23,876 nt of DNA from Alphaproteobacteria bacterium HGW-Alphaproteobacteria-13 (GTDB lineage Bacteria > Pseudomonadota > Alphaproteobacteria > Sphingomonadales > Sphingomonadaceae). Each line of letters opens with the position of its first letter. Position 1 is the first letter of the stretch. The translations under genes and the position numbers were made by a program. The stretch is from the NCBI GenBank assembly GCA_002842935.1, contig PHEM01000007.1, forward strand, positions 1 to 23,876, read 5' to 3'. Below are positions 8,234 to 14,659 of this stretch, one piece after another. The notes below the pieces were generated by a model. It did no database searches. It saw nothing but the letters and a program-made list of their open reading frames with translations, and was not told the origin of the DNA.

Positions 8234-8566
8234 ATGACTGACCCCGCCACGCAGGACCGCATCGCCAAGCTGGTCGCCGACCATCCCGTGCTGCTGTTCA
8301 TGAAAGGCACGCCGCTTTTTCCGCAGTGCGGCTTTTCCTCGCGCGCCGTCGCGATGCTCGACCGGCTCGGCGTCGCCTATGACAGCGTCGATGTCTTGCA
8401 GGACATGGAAATCCGCCAGGGCATCAAGGAATTTTCCGACTGGCCGACCATCCCCCAGCTGTATGTGAAGGGCGAATTCGTCGGCGGCTCCGACATCATG
8501 ATGGAGATGTGGGAAGCGGGCGAACTGCACCAGTTGGTGGAGGACCTGCCGACGCGGGCGGAGTAA
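8234..8566 (+). CDS. grxD: Monothiol glutaredoxin, Grx4/GrxD family
   Basis: This 110-residue protein has the hallmark FMKGTP segment followed by FPQCGFSSR, with the active-site CGFS cysteine at C32. It also has WPTIPQLYVKGEFVGGSDIM, the cis-Pro/TIPQ and GG-D glutathione-binding region of the family. CGFS glutaredoxins bind a [2Fe-2S] cluster as a homodimer, or as a heterodimer with BolA, and deliver it to Fe-S proteins in the cytoplasm. The start at 8234 is chosen because CAGGAG lies 5 nt upstream and the protein then begins MTDPATQDRIAKLVADHPVL, as in relatives; an in-frame ATG at 8183 would add 17 residues unlike the family. It forms a cluster with bolA and DUF1476. A small CCCTC/GAGGG hairpin (8569-8585) follows the stop. 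Confidence 0.96.
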   Translation: MTDPATQDRIAKLVADHPVLLFMKGTPLFPQCGFSSRAVAMLDRLGVAYDSVDVLQDMEIRQGIKEFSDWPTIPQLYVKGEFVGGSDIMMEMWEAGELHQLVEDLPTRAE

Positions 8567-8615
8567 AACCCTCTTCCCGCGAGGGAGCAGGAGGCAGCGG
8601 CCACGGAAAAGCATC

Positions 8616-8651
8616 CGGGGGGCGGGGCCTTCTTGGCCGCTCCGCCCCCCG
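8616..8651. repeat. Inverted repeat with 10-bp perfect arms
   Basis: CGGGGGGCGG (8616-8625) is the exact reverse complement of CCGCCCCCCG (8642-8651). The 16-nt loop contains a second small GGCC/GGCC pairing. No T-run follows, so a standard intrinsic terminator for grxD is not supported, although a strong stem this close to the stop could still protect the 3' end. Confidence 0.65.
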
Positions 8652-8722
8652 TTCGCATCGGGGGTAAGTGGGGATTTCCCGGTGAGGGCGAGAGGCATCA
8701 GGGACCAGACCGATGCCCCCCG

Positions 8723-8738
8723 CCACTCCGTTGAGTGG
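8723..8738. repeat. Short hairpin, 6-bp stem and CGTT loop
   Basis: CCACTC (8723-8728) pairs perfectly with GAGTGG (8733-8738) around a CGTT loop. It is one of several small palindromes in this gap. Confidence 0.4.
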
Positions 8739-8863
8739 AACACTCGGGAACGCTTCATACCATACAAGCACCGTGCCAAATCGTCGCATGGGCGGATTCC
8801 GGCGCGATATGGTGGTTAACGCGTTCGGGCGCGGGCGTGGCCCTGTAAAATATCCCGACAGTG

Positions 8864-8881
8864 TGGGAGGGCGACCTCCCA
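8864..8881. repeat. Hairpin with 7-bp stem and GNRA-type tetraloop
   Basis: TGGGAGG (8864-8870) pairs with CCTCCCA (8875-8881) around GCGA, a GNRA tetraloop that would be very stable in RNA. It directly abuts the 34-bp inverted repeat that begins at 8885. Confidence 0.5.
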
Positions 8882-8884
8882 TGC

Positions 8885-8966
8885 CCGTTCGTGTCGAGCG
8901 AAGTCGAGACACCCATCGCCCAAGTCCAAGGCCGATGGGTGTCTCGACTTCGCTCGACACGAACGG
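8885..8966. repeat. Perfect 34-bp inverted repeat with 14-nt loop (REP-like)
   Basis: The left arm (8885-8918, beginning CCGTTCGTGTCGAGCGAAGT) and the right arm (8933-8966) are exact reverse complements over 34 bp, separated by 14 nt (8919-8932). The core GTCGAGCGAAGTCGAGACAC is a motif I recognise as frequently dispersed in sphingomonad intergenic DNA. No transposase or RAYT gene is in the window. It lies about 80 bp before the MBL gene start, so it would be in that gene's upstream region. Confidence 0.85.
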
Positions 8967-9044
8967 ATCGGAGCGGAGTGGTTACGTCTTCTATTTCCAC
9001 GCCAGCCCTTTTCCTTTCGCGGGCGCGATGCCACATGAGGGGGC

Positions 9045-9965
9045 ATGAGTGACGAAAAGCCCTGGCCCGACAGCATCCGCGCGGGCGGCTGCGAGCAGCA
9101 TGAGCCGCTGGTGCGCCGCGTGCTCGCGCCCAACCCCTCGCCCTATACGTTCACGGGGACGCAGACGTGGATCGTCGGCGCGGGCCGCGACGTCGCGGGG
9201 ATCGATCCCGGTCCGACCGGATCGGGGATGAGCATCGGCGATCCGCCCGACGCCAACGGCGCGGGACATGTGGACGCGATATTGCGTGCGGTGGAGGGAC
9301 AGCGCGTCGCCGCGATCCTGTGCACCCACACGCACCGTGATCACAGCCCCGCCGCCGCGCCGCTGAAAGCCGCGACGGGCGCGCCGATCATCGGCTGCGC
9401 CCCGCTGGCTTTGCGCGACGACGGGCCGCGCGCCGATTCGGCTTTCGACCCCGACTATGCCCCTGACCGCGTGCTGGCGGACGGAGAGCGGATTTCGGGC
9501 GACGGCTGGACGCTGGAGGCCGTGGCGACGCCGGGCCACACGTCGAACCATCTGTGCTTCGCGCTGATCGAAAGCGGCGCGCTGTTCACGGGCGATCATG
9601 TCATGGCCTGGTCGACCAGTGTCGTCAGCCCGCCCGACGGCGACATGGCGGCCTATATGGCCAGCCTATCGAAGCTGTATGAGCGCGGCGACCGCGTCTA
9701 TTATCCCGCGCACGGTCCCGCCGTCGCCAAGCCGAAGCAACTCGTGCGCGGGATGCTGGGCCACCGCCGCCAGCGCGAGCGCCAGATATTGCGGGAACTG
9801 GAAAAGGGCACGCGCGTCATACCCGACATGGTGACGCATATGTACAAGGGGCTGGACCCGCGCCTGACGGGCGCGGCGGGCCGGTCGGTGCTCGCGCATC
9901 TGCTCGACCTCAACGCGCGCGGCGTCGTGCGGGCGGAGGGTGAGCATTGGGAGCTGGTGGCATGA
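9045..9965 (+). CDS. MBL-fold metallo-hydrolase (beta-lactamase-like, LACTB2/ribonuclease-type with C-terminal winged helix)
   Basis: This 306-residue cytoplasmic protein carries the complete di-zinc metallo-beta-lactamase signature: H95-T-H97-R-D99-H100, H165 in TPGHTSNH, D184 in FTGDHVMAW, and H223 in YPAHGPAV. After the catalytic core (about 30-230) comes a helical C-terminal extension (about 230-306, HRRQRERQILRELEKGTRVI and LLDLNARGVVRAEGEHWELV) that resembles the winged-helix 'BLACT_WH' tail of LACTB2-type hydrolases and nucleases. Such proteins hydrolyse thioesters, phosphodiesters or RNA; the substrate cannot be told from sequence. There is no signal peptide. The ATG at 9045 follows a GAGGGGG stretch. 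Its stop overlaps the next gene's start (ATGA), indicating an operon with the DUF4230 gene. Confidence 0.93.
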   Translation: MSDEKPWPDSIRAGGCEQHEPLVRRVLAPNPSPYTFTGTQTWIVGAGRDVAGIDPGPTGSGMSIGDPPDANGAGHVDAILRAVEGQRVAAILCTHTHRDHSPAAAPLKAATGAPIIGCAPLALRDDGPRADSAFDPDYAPDRVLADGERISGDGWTLEAVATPGHTSNHLCFALIESGALFTGDHVMAWSTSVVSPPDGDMAAYMASLSKLYERGDRVYYPAHGPAVAKPKQLVRGMLGHRRQRERQILRELEKGTRVIPDMVTHMYKGLDPRLTGAAGRSVLAHLLDLNARGVVRAEGEHWELVA

Positions 9966-10606
9966 GCGCCCCGGCAACCCGCGCCCGCGCCCTCGTGCCG
10001 CGTCTGATCCTGCTCGCCGCCGCGGCGATGCTGTTGCTGGCCGTCTGGTGGGCGGTCGCCGCGTGGCGCGACTGGCAGCGCGGTCCCGATCCCGAGACGG
10101 TGGTCGCGGCGAGCCTTCAGGGTTTGCAGGAACAGAATGTCCTCGTCCCCTTCACGGCGCGCTATGTCGCGGTCGTGACCTCGACGCAAAGCCGGCTGGG
10201 ATTCGCCGCGAAGAAGACGCTGATCATGCCGGGGACGGTCCGTTATGAACTCGACCTCGGCAAGCTCCGGCAATCGGACCTGAGGTGGGACGCGGGGGCA
10301 GGGGCGCTGACGGTGACGCTGCCGCCGCTGCGGCTGGCGGGACCACAGATCGACATCGACGCGATCAGCGAGTTTCGCGACGGTGTGGTCCTGCTGACGC
10401 TGACCGACGCCGAGCAGGTGCTGGACGCCGCGAACCGCAAGGCCGCGCAGGAGGAACTGATCAAGCAGGCCAAGGGCGCGACGCCGATGCGGCTGGCGCA
10501 GGGCGCGGCGCGCACGGCGGTCGAGCAGAGCTTTGCCATGCCGCTGAGGGCCGCCGGGATCGACGCGAAAGTGACGGCGCGCTTCGCGGGCGACGGCGCG
10601 GACTGA
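9962..10606 (+). CDS. DUF4230 domain-containing membrane-anchored protein
   Basis: This 214-residue protein has a short basic N-terminus, one strong TM helix (about residues 11-35, LVPRLILLAAAAMLLLAVWW) and a C-terminal domain outside the membrane that matches the DUF4230 pattern: LVPFTARYVAVVTSTQSRLG, KTLIMPGTVRYELDLGKLRQ, LTVTLPPLRLAGPQIDI and a helical tail with AARTAVEQSFAMPLRAAGID. The topology suggests a single-pass inner-membrane protein facing the periplasm. The family has no assigned biochemical function. The ATG overlaps the MBL stop codon (ATGA) and has GGGAG upstream within the MBL gene, so the two are translationally coupled; a TTG at 9947 in the same frame is less likely. A hairpin with a short T-run follows immediately. 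Confidence 0.85.
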   Translation: MSAPATRARALVPRLILLAAAAMLLLAVWWAVAAWRDWQRGPDPETVVAASLQGLQEQNVLVPFTARYVAVVTSTQSRLGFAAKKTLIMPGTVRYELDLGKLRQSDLRWDAGAGALTVTLPPLRLAGPQIDIDAISEFRDGVVLLTLTDAEQVLDAANRKAAQEELIKQAKGATPMRLAQGAARTAVEQSFAMPLRAAGIDAKVTARFAGDGAD

Positions 10607-10636
10607 TCCCCCCTCCCGCAGGTGGGAGGGGGATTT
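10607..10636 (+). terminator. Possible intrinsic terminator after the MBL/DUF4230 operon
   Basis: A C-rich arm (10607-10617, TCCCCCCTCCC) pairs with the G-rich arm GGGAGGGGGA (10624-10633) around a GCAGGT loop, with one bulged base. Only three T residues follow, so termination would be weak. It begins directly after the DUF4230 stop codon. Confidence 0.5.
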
Positions 10637-10715
10637 CACCCTGACCCTCTCATTGCCCTGCCTCGCGGAGCCGTGTAGAGGGCGCCGCAAGGCAAAGCCA
10701 CATAAGGACCACGCC

Positions 10716-11705
<990 letters not shown>

Positions 11706-11729
11706 GTCGCCGAGTCGCGCCGGCTGAGC

Positions 11730-11748
11730 GATGCTGCGCCGCAGCATC
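11730..11748 (+). other. Perfect 8-bp hairpin downstream of nadA
   Basis: GATGCTGC (11730-11737) pairs with GCAGCATC (11741-11748) around a GCC loop, 24 bp after the nadA stop. There is no T-run, so it may be a transcript 3'-end stabiliser, or a weak terminator at best. Confidence 0.45.
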
Positions 11749-11817
11749 TGAATCCGAAAATTCCGCGCCGCTGATATAAAGATGCCGCGGCGAATCCACT
11801 TGTTGCCAATGCCGGAC

Positions 11818-11826
11818 TTATCCACA
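11818..11826 (+). promoter_or_regulatory. Consensus DnaA box (single)
   Basis: TTATCCACA matches the bacterial DnaA box consensus exactly. No second good box was seen nearby, and nadA is not a usual origin neighbour, so this is unlikely to be oriC. A single box could titrate DnaA, regulate transcription, or be chance. Confidence 0.35.
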
Positions 11827-12131
11827 ATCCCGCGCGCAAAAAGGGGCGTTTTCGGCATTTTTCGGTTGGCGCGCCGCGCGCTTCATGTCAGCTTTCAATC
11901 ATCGGACGGCAAAGACGTCGAAGCCGCCGGGACAACAGACTGGTTGCAAGACCGGACTGAAGGAACGGACTGGATCGACGAGGATATCGGCCGATGGCTT
12001 GATCACGGAACGCAGCAATTCCCATGAGTTGAAGCGAACTCGGTCAGGCAGTTGGAAAGCAGTCCATCGCTCAGGAAAGACGACTGTTTCGACAGATGTC
12101 CGGATGAGATGACGAAGGGCTTTCCAGGTGA

Positions 12132-12157
12132 GGCCGGGTCCCGAAAGAGATCCGGCC
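12132..12157. other. Stem-loop, 9-bp stem with 8-nt loop
   Basis: GGCCGGGTC (12132-12140) pairs with GATCCGGCC (12149-12157), one G-U pair, around CCGAAAGA. The adjoining sequence on the minus strand, reading toward lower coordinates, resembles dispersed intergenic elements I have seen in sphingomonads, though I cannot confirm this. Confidence 0.45.
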
Positions 12158-12370
12158 AAACCGCCGCCGGATGTTCCGGCGCACGCCGCGACGCAGCGTT
12201 TTGCGGGCCGCCGATCGCAGGAAAAGCGGACCGGGATGAAGCGGACGGCCGGGCGAGGGACGCACCGGATAGTGGGGGCTGGCAGCGATGCCGGTCCCCA
12301 TTTCGTTTCCCCATTTCATTTCGGCGCCGCGTTCGTCGCCCCGCAAATCCCCTCCGGAAAAATCCCGCAC

Positions 12371-12388
12371 CTGTGAGGGCTGTCACAG
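12371..12388. promoter_or_regulatory. CRP/FNR-superfamily operator, perfect TGTGA-N6-TCACA palindrome
   Basis: CTGTGAGGGCTGTCACAG has perfect 6-bp arms (CTGTGA and TCACAG) with a 6-bp spacer, and its core equals the cAMP-CRP consensus TGTGA-N6-TCACA. It sits 40 bp upstream of the -35 element of the EcfG-type promoter and about 225 bp upstream of the first GlsB-like gene. Binding by a cAMP-responsive regulator is inferred. Confidence 0.55.
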
Positions 12389-12428
12389 CGCCGTCGCATC
12401 ACGCTGCCTATTGTCGTGACTGCGACCC

Positions 12429-12454
12429 GGAACGGCTCCCCAACCGGAACCGTT
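12429..12454 (+). promoter_or_regulatory. EcfG-type general stress response promoter
   Basis: GGAAC (12429-12433), a 17-bp spacer and CGTT (12451-12454) match the alphaproteobacterial EcfG consensus GGAAC-N16/17-CGTT exactly. A second, weaker candidate is GGAAC (12490-12494), N16, CATT (12511-12514). Both precede the GlsB-type stress membrane protein genes, a family commonly under general stress control, which supports the call. The 5' leader would be about 150 nt. Confidence 0.6.
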
Positions 12455-12612
12455 CCCACTTTCCCGGCCGCGCCGCATGCGGCCGGCCGGGAACCTTTTG
12501 ACCCTTTTCGCATTCTTCCAGCATCGGCGAAACGACGTTCGGACGCGACAGGGCGTGGCCGACAACAACCGGCCCGCGGCTGTCGCGGCGCCGGGCAGAA
12601 TGGGAGTCTGTC

Positions 12613-12876
12613 ATGAACATCATCATCACCTTGATCGTCGGCGGCATCATCGGCTGGCTGGCCAGCATCGTCATGCGCACCGACGCGCAGCAGGGCATCT
12701 TCCTCAACATCGTCGTCGGCATCGTCGGCGCCTTCATCGGCAATTTCCTGGGCGGCATGTTCGGCATGGGCGCCAGCCTCGACAGTTTCAGCCCGATCGG
12801 ACTGCTGTGGGCCTTCATCGGCGCGCTGGTGCTGCTGGCCCTCGTCAACATGATCCGGCGCGGCAGCGTGCGGTGA
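12613..12876 (+). CDS. GlsB/YeaQ/YmgE family stress response membrane protein, copy 1
   Basis: This 87-residue inner-membrane protein has three hydrophobic helices: about 1-22 (IIITLIVGGIIGWLASIVM), 29-48 (GIFLNIVVGIVGAFIGNFLG) and 62-80 (IGLLWAFIGALVLLALVNMI), ending in the basic RRGSVR. This is the transglycosylase-associated (GlsB/YeaQ/YmgE) family: tiny, stress-induced, with unresolved biochemical function. The cytoplasmic GWLASIVMRTDAQQGIFLNI block is shared exactly with the next gene. The ATG has GGGAG 6 nt upstream. An exact EcfG-type promoter and a CRP-like site lie upstream, so induction in the general stress response is likely. A paralogue follows after 93 bp. Confidence 0.93.
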   Translation: MNIIITLIVGGIIGWLASIVMRTDAQQGIFLNIVVGIVGAFIGNFLGGMFGMGASLDSFSPIGLLWAFIGALVLLALVNMIRRGSVR

Positions 12877-12933
12877 CGCTGCCCGCCCCATTCCTCTAGG
12901 CGATCGCGGATATTTCGGTTACGACGTTGCGTA

Positions 12934-12949
12934 GCCTGACCCGTCAGGC
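12934..12949. promoter_or_regulatory. Interrupted palindrome between the two GlsB-type genes
   Basis: GCCTGAC (12934-12940), CC, GCTCAGG-type complement GTCAGGC (12943-12949): a perfect 7-bp dyad with a 2-bp centre, 20 bp before the second gene's start. The loop is too tight for a good RNA hairpin and no T-run follows, so a protein-binding operator is the likelier reading. Confidence 0.35.
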
Positions 12950-12969
12950 ATCATCGTAGGGGTCAAGAT

Positions 12970-13242
12970 ATGATTGATTTCATTATCGCAATCGTCATGG
13001 GCGGCGTCATCGGCTGGCTGGCCAGCATCGTCATGCGCACCGATGCGCAGCAAGGTATCTTCCTGAACATCATCGTCGGCTGCGTCGGTTCGATCCTCGG
13101 CCGCCTGCTGCTCAGCGGATTCATCGGCGGTGGGCGTCTGCGCGACAATGCCTTCGACTGGCGGACGCTGGTGACGGCGTTCATCGGCGCGATCATCCTG
13201 CTGGCGGTCGTCAACCTGATCCGGCGCGGCCGCGTGCGTTGA
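12970..13242 (+). CDS. GlsB/YeaQ/YmgE family stress response membrane protein, copy 2
   Basis: This 90-residue paralogue of the upstream gene has the same three-helix layout: about 3-22, 30-50 and 64-83, ending LIRRGRVR. Residues 11-40 differ from copy 1 at only about three positions, whereas the second half (GRLLLSGFIGGGRLRDNAFD) is quite different. The middle loop is more basic than in copy 1. The ATG follows AGGGG. No separate EcfG-type promoter was found in the 93-bp gap, so it is probably co-transcribed with copy 1. A strong intrinsic terminator lies about 60 bp downstream, closing the two-gene unit. Function of the family is not defined beyond stress association. Confidence 0.93.
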   Translation: MIDFIIAIVMGGVIGWLASIVMRTDAQQGIFLNIIVGCVGSILGRLLLSGFIGGGRLRDNAFDWRTLVTAFIGAIILLAVVNLIRRGRVR

Positions 13243-13300
13243 CGGACGGCTCCGGTCCGGTCCGCCACGGGCCGGATGGGCGCAGGGGCGCAAGGACAGG

Positions 13301-13331
13301 GGGCGGCTGCCGACTGGCGGCCGCCCTTTTT
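13301..13331 (+). terminator. Rho-independent terminator of the GlsB gene pair
   Basis: An 11-bp stem (GGGCGGCTGCC at 13301-13311 with GGCGGCCGCCC at 13316-13326, one G-U pair) closes on a GACT tetraloop and is followed directly by TTTTT. This is the clearest intrinsic terminator in the window. Confidence 0.9.
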
Positions 13332-13337
13332 GGCCTC

Positions 13338-13364
13338 TTGTCACCAGTGGCTTAATTGGATAAT
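13338..13364 (+). promoter_or_regulatory. Possible sigma-70-type promoter of the RND efflux operon
   Basis: In an A+T-rich island within G+C-rich DNA, TTGTCA (13338-13343) and GATAAT (13359-13364) each match the housekeeping hexamers at five of six positions. The spacer is 15 bp, or 16 if the -35 is read as CTTGTC. The leader to the GTG start would be about 85-90 nt and contains a GCGGGA/TCCCGC hairpin at 13374-13391. It lies just past the preceding terminator, as a new transcription unit would require. Confidence 0.45.
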
Positions 13365-13456
13365 ACACCTTTGGCGGGATCGCGGTCCCGCTCGCGGGGC
13401 CGGGGGACGCGTCGCCATCGGGCGATCGCCGTGCGGGCTGCACGGAGGAATTCGGC

Positions 13457-14650
13457 GTGAATCACGATCGGAAAGTGGAATCGATGGACAGCCTGGCGGG
13501 CACGCAGAGCTTTTACGAAGAGACGGAAAGCCGCCGCAAGCGCACGCGGATGATCGTCGCACTGGCCCTGATCGCGCTGGCGCTGATCGCCGCCTGGTAC
13601 GCCTTCACGCACGCCCGCGGGGCGGCGGACGGGACCTCCGGTGACGGCGCGGCCAGCGTCCCCGCCGTGACGGTCGTCATTCCCGGCCGCGTGTCGGTCG
13701 AGGCGGTCATCGCCGCCAACGGATCGATCGCGGCCCGGCGCGAGATGCCGGTCGGCGTCGCGGGCGAGGGCGGACAGGTCGTACGCGTGCTGGTGGAGCC
13801 GGGCCAGTGGGTCGGCGCGGGGCAGCCGCTCGCGATCATCGACCGTTCGGTGCAGACGCAGCAGGCAGAGAGCCTCGCCGCTTCGATCCGCGTGGCGCAG
13901 GCCGACGCCAGCCTGGCGCAGGCCGAACTGGAACGCGCCGAGGCGCTGGTGTCGCGCGGCTTTATCTCAAAGGCCGACATGGACCGCAAGCGCGCGACGC
14001 GCGACGCGGCCAATGCGCGCGTGCGCGTGGCGCAGGCGCAGCATCGGGAAGCGCTCGCGCGCAACAGCCGGCTGAACATCGTCGCCCCCGCCGCCGGGCT
14101 GGTGCTGACGCGGGAGGTCGAGCCGGGGCAGGTCGTCGGCGCGGGCAGCGGCGTGCTGTTCCGCATGGCCAAGGACGGCGAGATGGAAGTGCTGGCGCAG
14201 ATGGCGGAGGCCGACCTGCAACGCGTGAAAGTCGGCACGCGCGCCACGGTGACGCCGGTCGGCACGGACCTGAACATCGCGGGACAGGTGTGGCAGGTGT
14301 CGCCGGTCGTCAACACCGACACGCGGCAGGGCATGGCGCGGATCGCCATTCCCTATAGCGCGGCGACGCGTCCCGGCGGTTTCGCCGACGCGCGGCTGGT
14401 GTCGGGCACGGCAGAGGCGCCGCTGCTGCCCGAAAGCGCGGTGCTGAGCAGCCCCGAAGGCAATTTCGTGCTGATCGTCGATGACGGCAATGTCGTCCGG
14501 CGCCGCGCGATCACGGTCGGCACCGTGACCGATGCGGGCGTTTCCGTCGCATCGGGACTGACCGGCAACGAGCGCGTGGTGGTGCTGGCGGGCGCCTTCC
14601 TCAGCCCCGGCGACAAGGTGAAGCCGGTGGTGCAGAAGGCGTCGCAATAG
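13457..14650 (+). CDS. RND efflux periplasmic adaptor (membrane fusion protein)
   Basis: This 397-residue protein has one N-terminal TM helix (about 33-51, MIVALALIALALIAAWYAFT) and then the adaptor domains of a tripartite pump. These are: a first lipoyl half (GEGGQVVRVLVEPGQWVGAG, about 103-124), an alpha-helical hairpin (about 130-200, rich in Ala, Gln and Glu heptads), the second lipoyl half (LNIVAPAAGLVLTREVEPGQ), a beta-barrel domain (about 235-310) and a membrane-proximal domain to the C-terminus. It should sit in the periplasm and link the permease to an outer-membrane channel, which is not encoded here. The start is a GTG at 13457 with an excellent GGAGGAA 6 nt upstream; an ATG at 13484 is a weaker alternative. 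The permease gene begins 9 bp after its stop. Confidence 0.93.
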   Translation: MNHDRKVESMDSLAGTQSFYEETESRRKRTRMIVALALIALALIAAWYAFTHARGAADGTSGDGAASVPAVTVVIPGRVSVEAVIAANGSIAARREMPVGVAGEGGQVVRVLVEPGQWVGAGQPLAIIDRSVQTQQAESLAASIRVAQADASLAQAELERAEALVSRGFISKADMDRKRATRDAANARVRVAQAQHREALARNSRLNIVAPAAGLVLTREVEPGQVVGAGSGVLFRMAKDGEMEVLAQMAEADLQRVKVGTRATVTPVGTDLNIAGQVWQVSPVVNTDTRQGMARIAIPYSAATRPGGFADARLVSGTAEAPLLPESAVLSSPEGNFVLIVDDGNVVRRRAITVGTVTDAGVSVASGLTGNERVVVLAGAFLSPGDKVKPVVQKASQ

Positions 14651-14659
14651 GTCCGCCCC

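Larger units (their letters stand above)
8567..9044. other. 478-bp gap between grxD and the MBL hydrolase, packed with hairpin repeats
   Basis: No credible gene is seen here; open frames on both strands have atypical composition and run through inverted repeats. The stretch contains at least four separate perfect inverted repeats (8616-8651, 8723-8738, 8864-8881 and 8885-8966), listed individually below. They look like REP-type or other dispersed extragenic palindromes inserted into a gap between two genes on the same strand. The MBL promoter is expected near its right end but was not located. Confidence 0.6.
11706..12612. other. 907-bp gap with atypical composition, no convincing gene
   Basis: This is the longest gap in the window. 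From about 11760 to 12130 it is visibly less G+C-rich than its surroundings. Open frames exist on both strands (for example plus 11782-12027 and minus 11899-12159), but they lack the G/C third-position bias of real genes here, lack ribosome sites and match nothing I recognise. Structural items are listed separately: a hairpin at 11730-11748, a consensus DnaA box at 11818-11826, a 9-bp stem-loop at 12132-12157, a CRP-like palindrome at 12371-12388 and an EcfG-type promoter at 12429-12454. The right third therefore looks like the regulatory region of the GlsB pair; the left two thirds could hold a non-coding RNA, a decayed gene, or a dispersed intergenic element. Confidence 0.6.

Noticed and set aside
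11782..12159. Small open frames on both strands in the nadA/GlsB gap
   Set aside because: Codon third positions are not G/C-biased, no ribosome sites were found and the translations are not recognised.
11706..12612. Replication origin based on the DnaA box and A+T-richer DNA
   Set aside because: Only one convincing DnaA box, no A+T-rich unwinding repeats, and no typical origin neighbours.
13347..13375. tRNA D-arm-like GTGGCTTAATTGGATAATAC
   Set aside because: No T-arm (GTTCGA-type loop), acceptor pairing or anticodon arm follows at the right distance; a promoter is a better reading.
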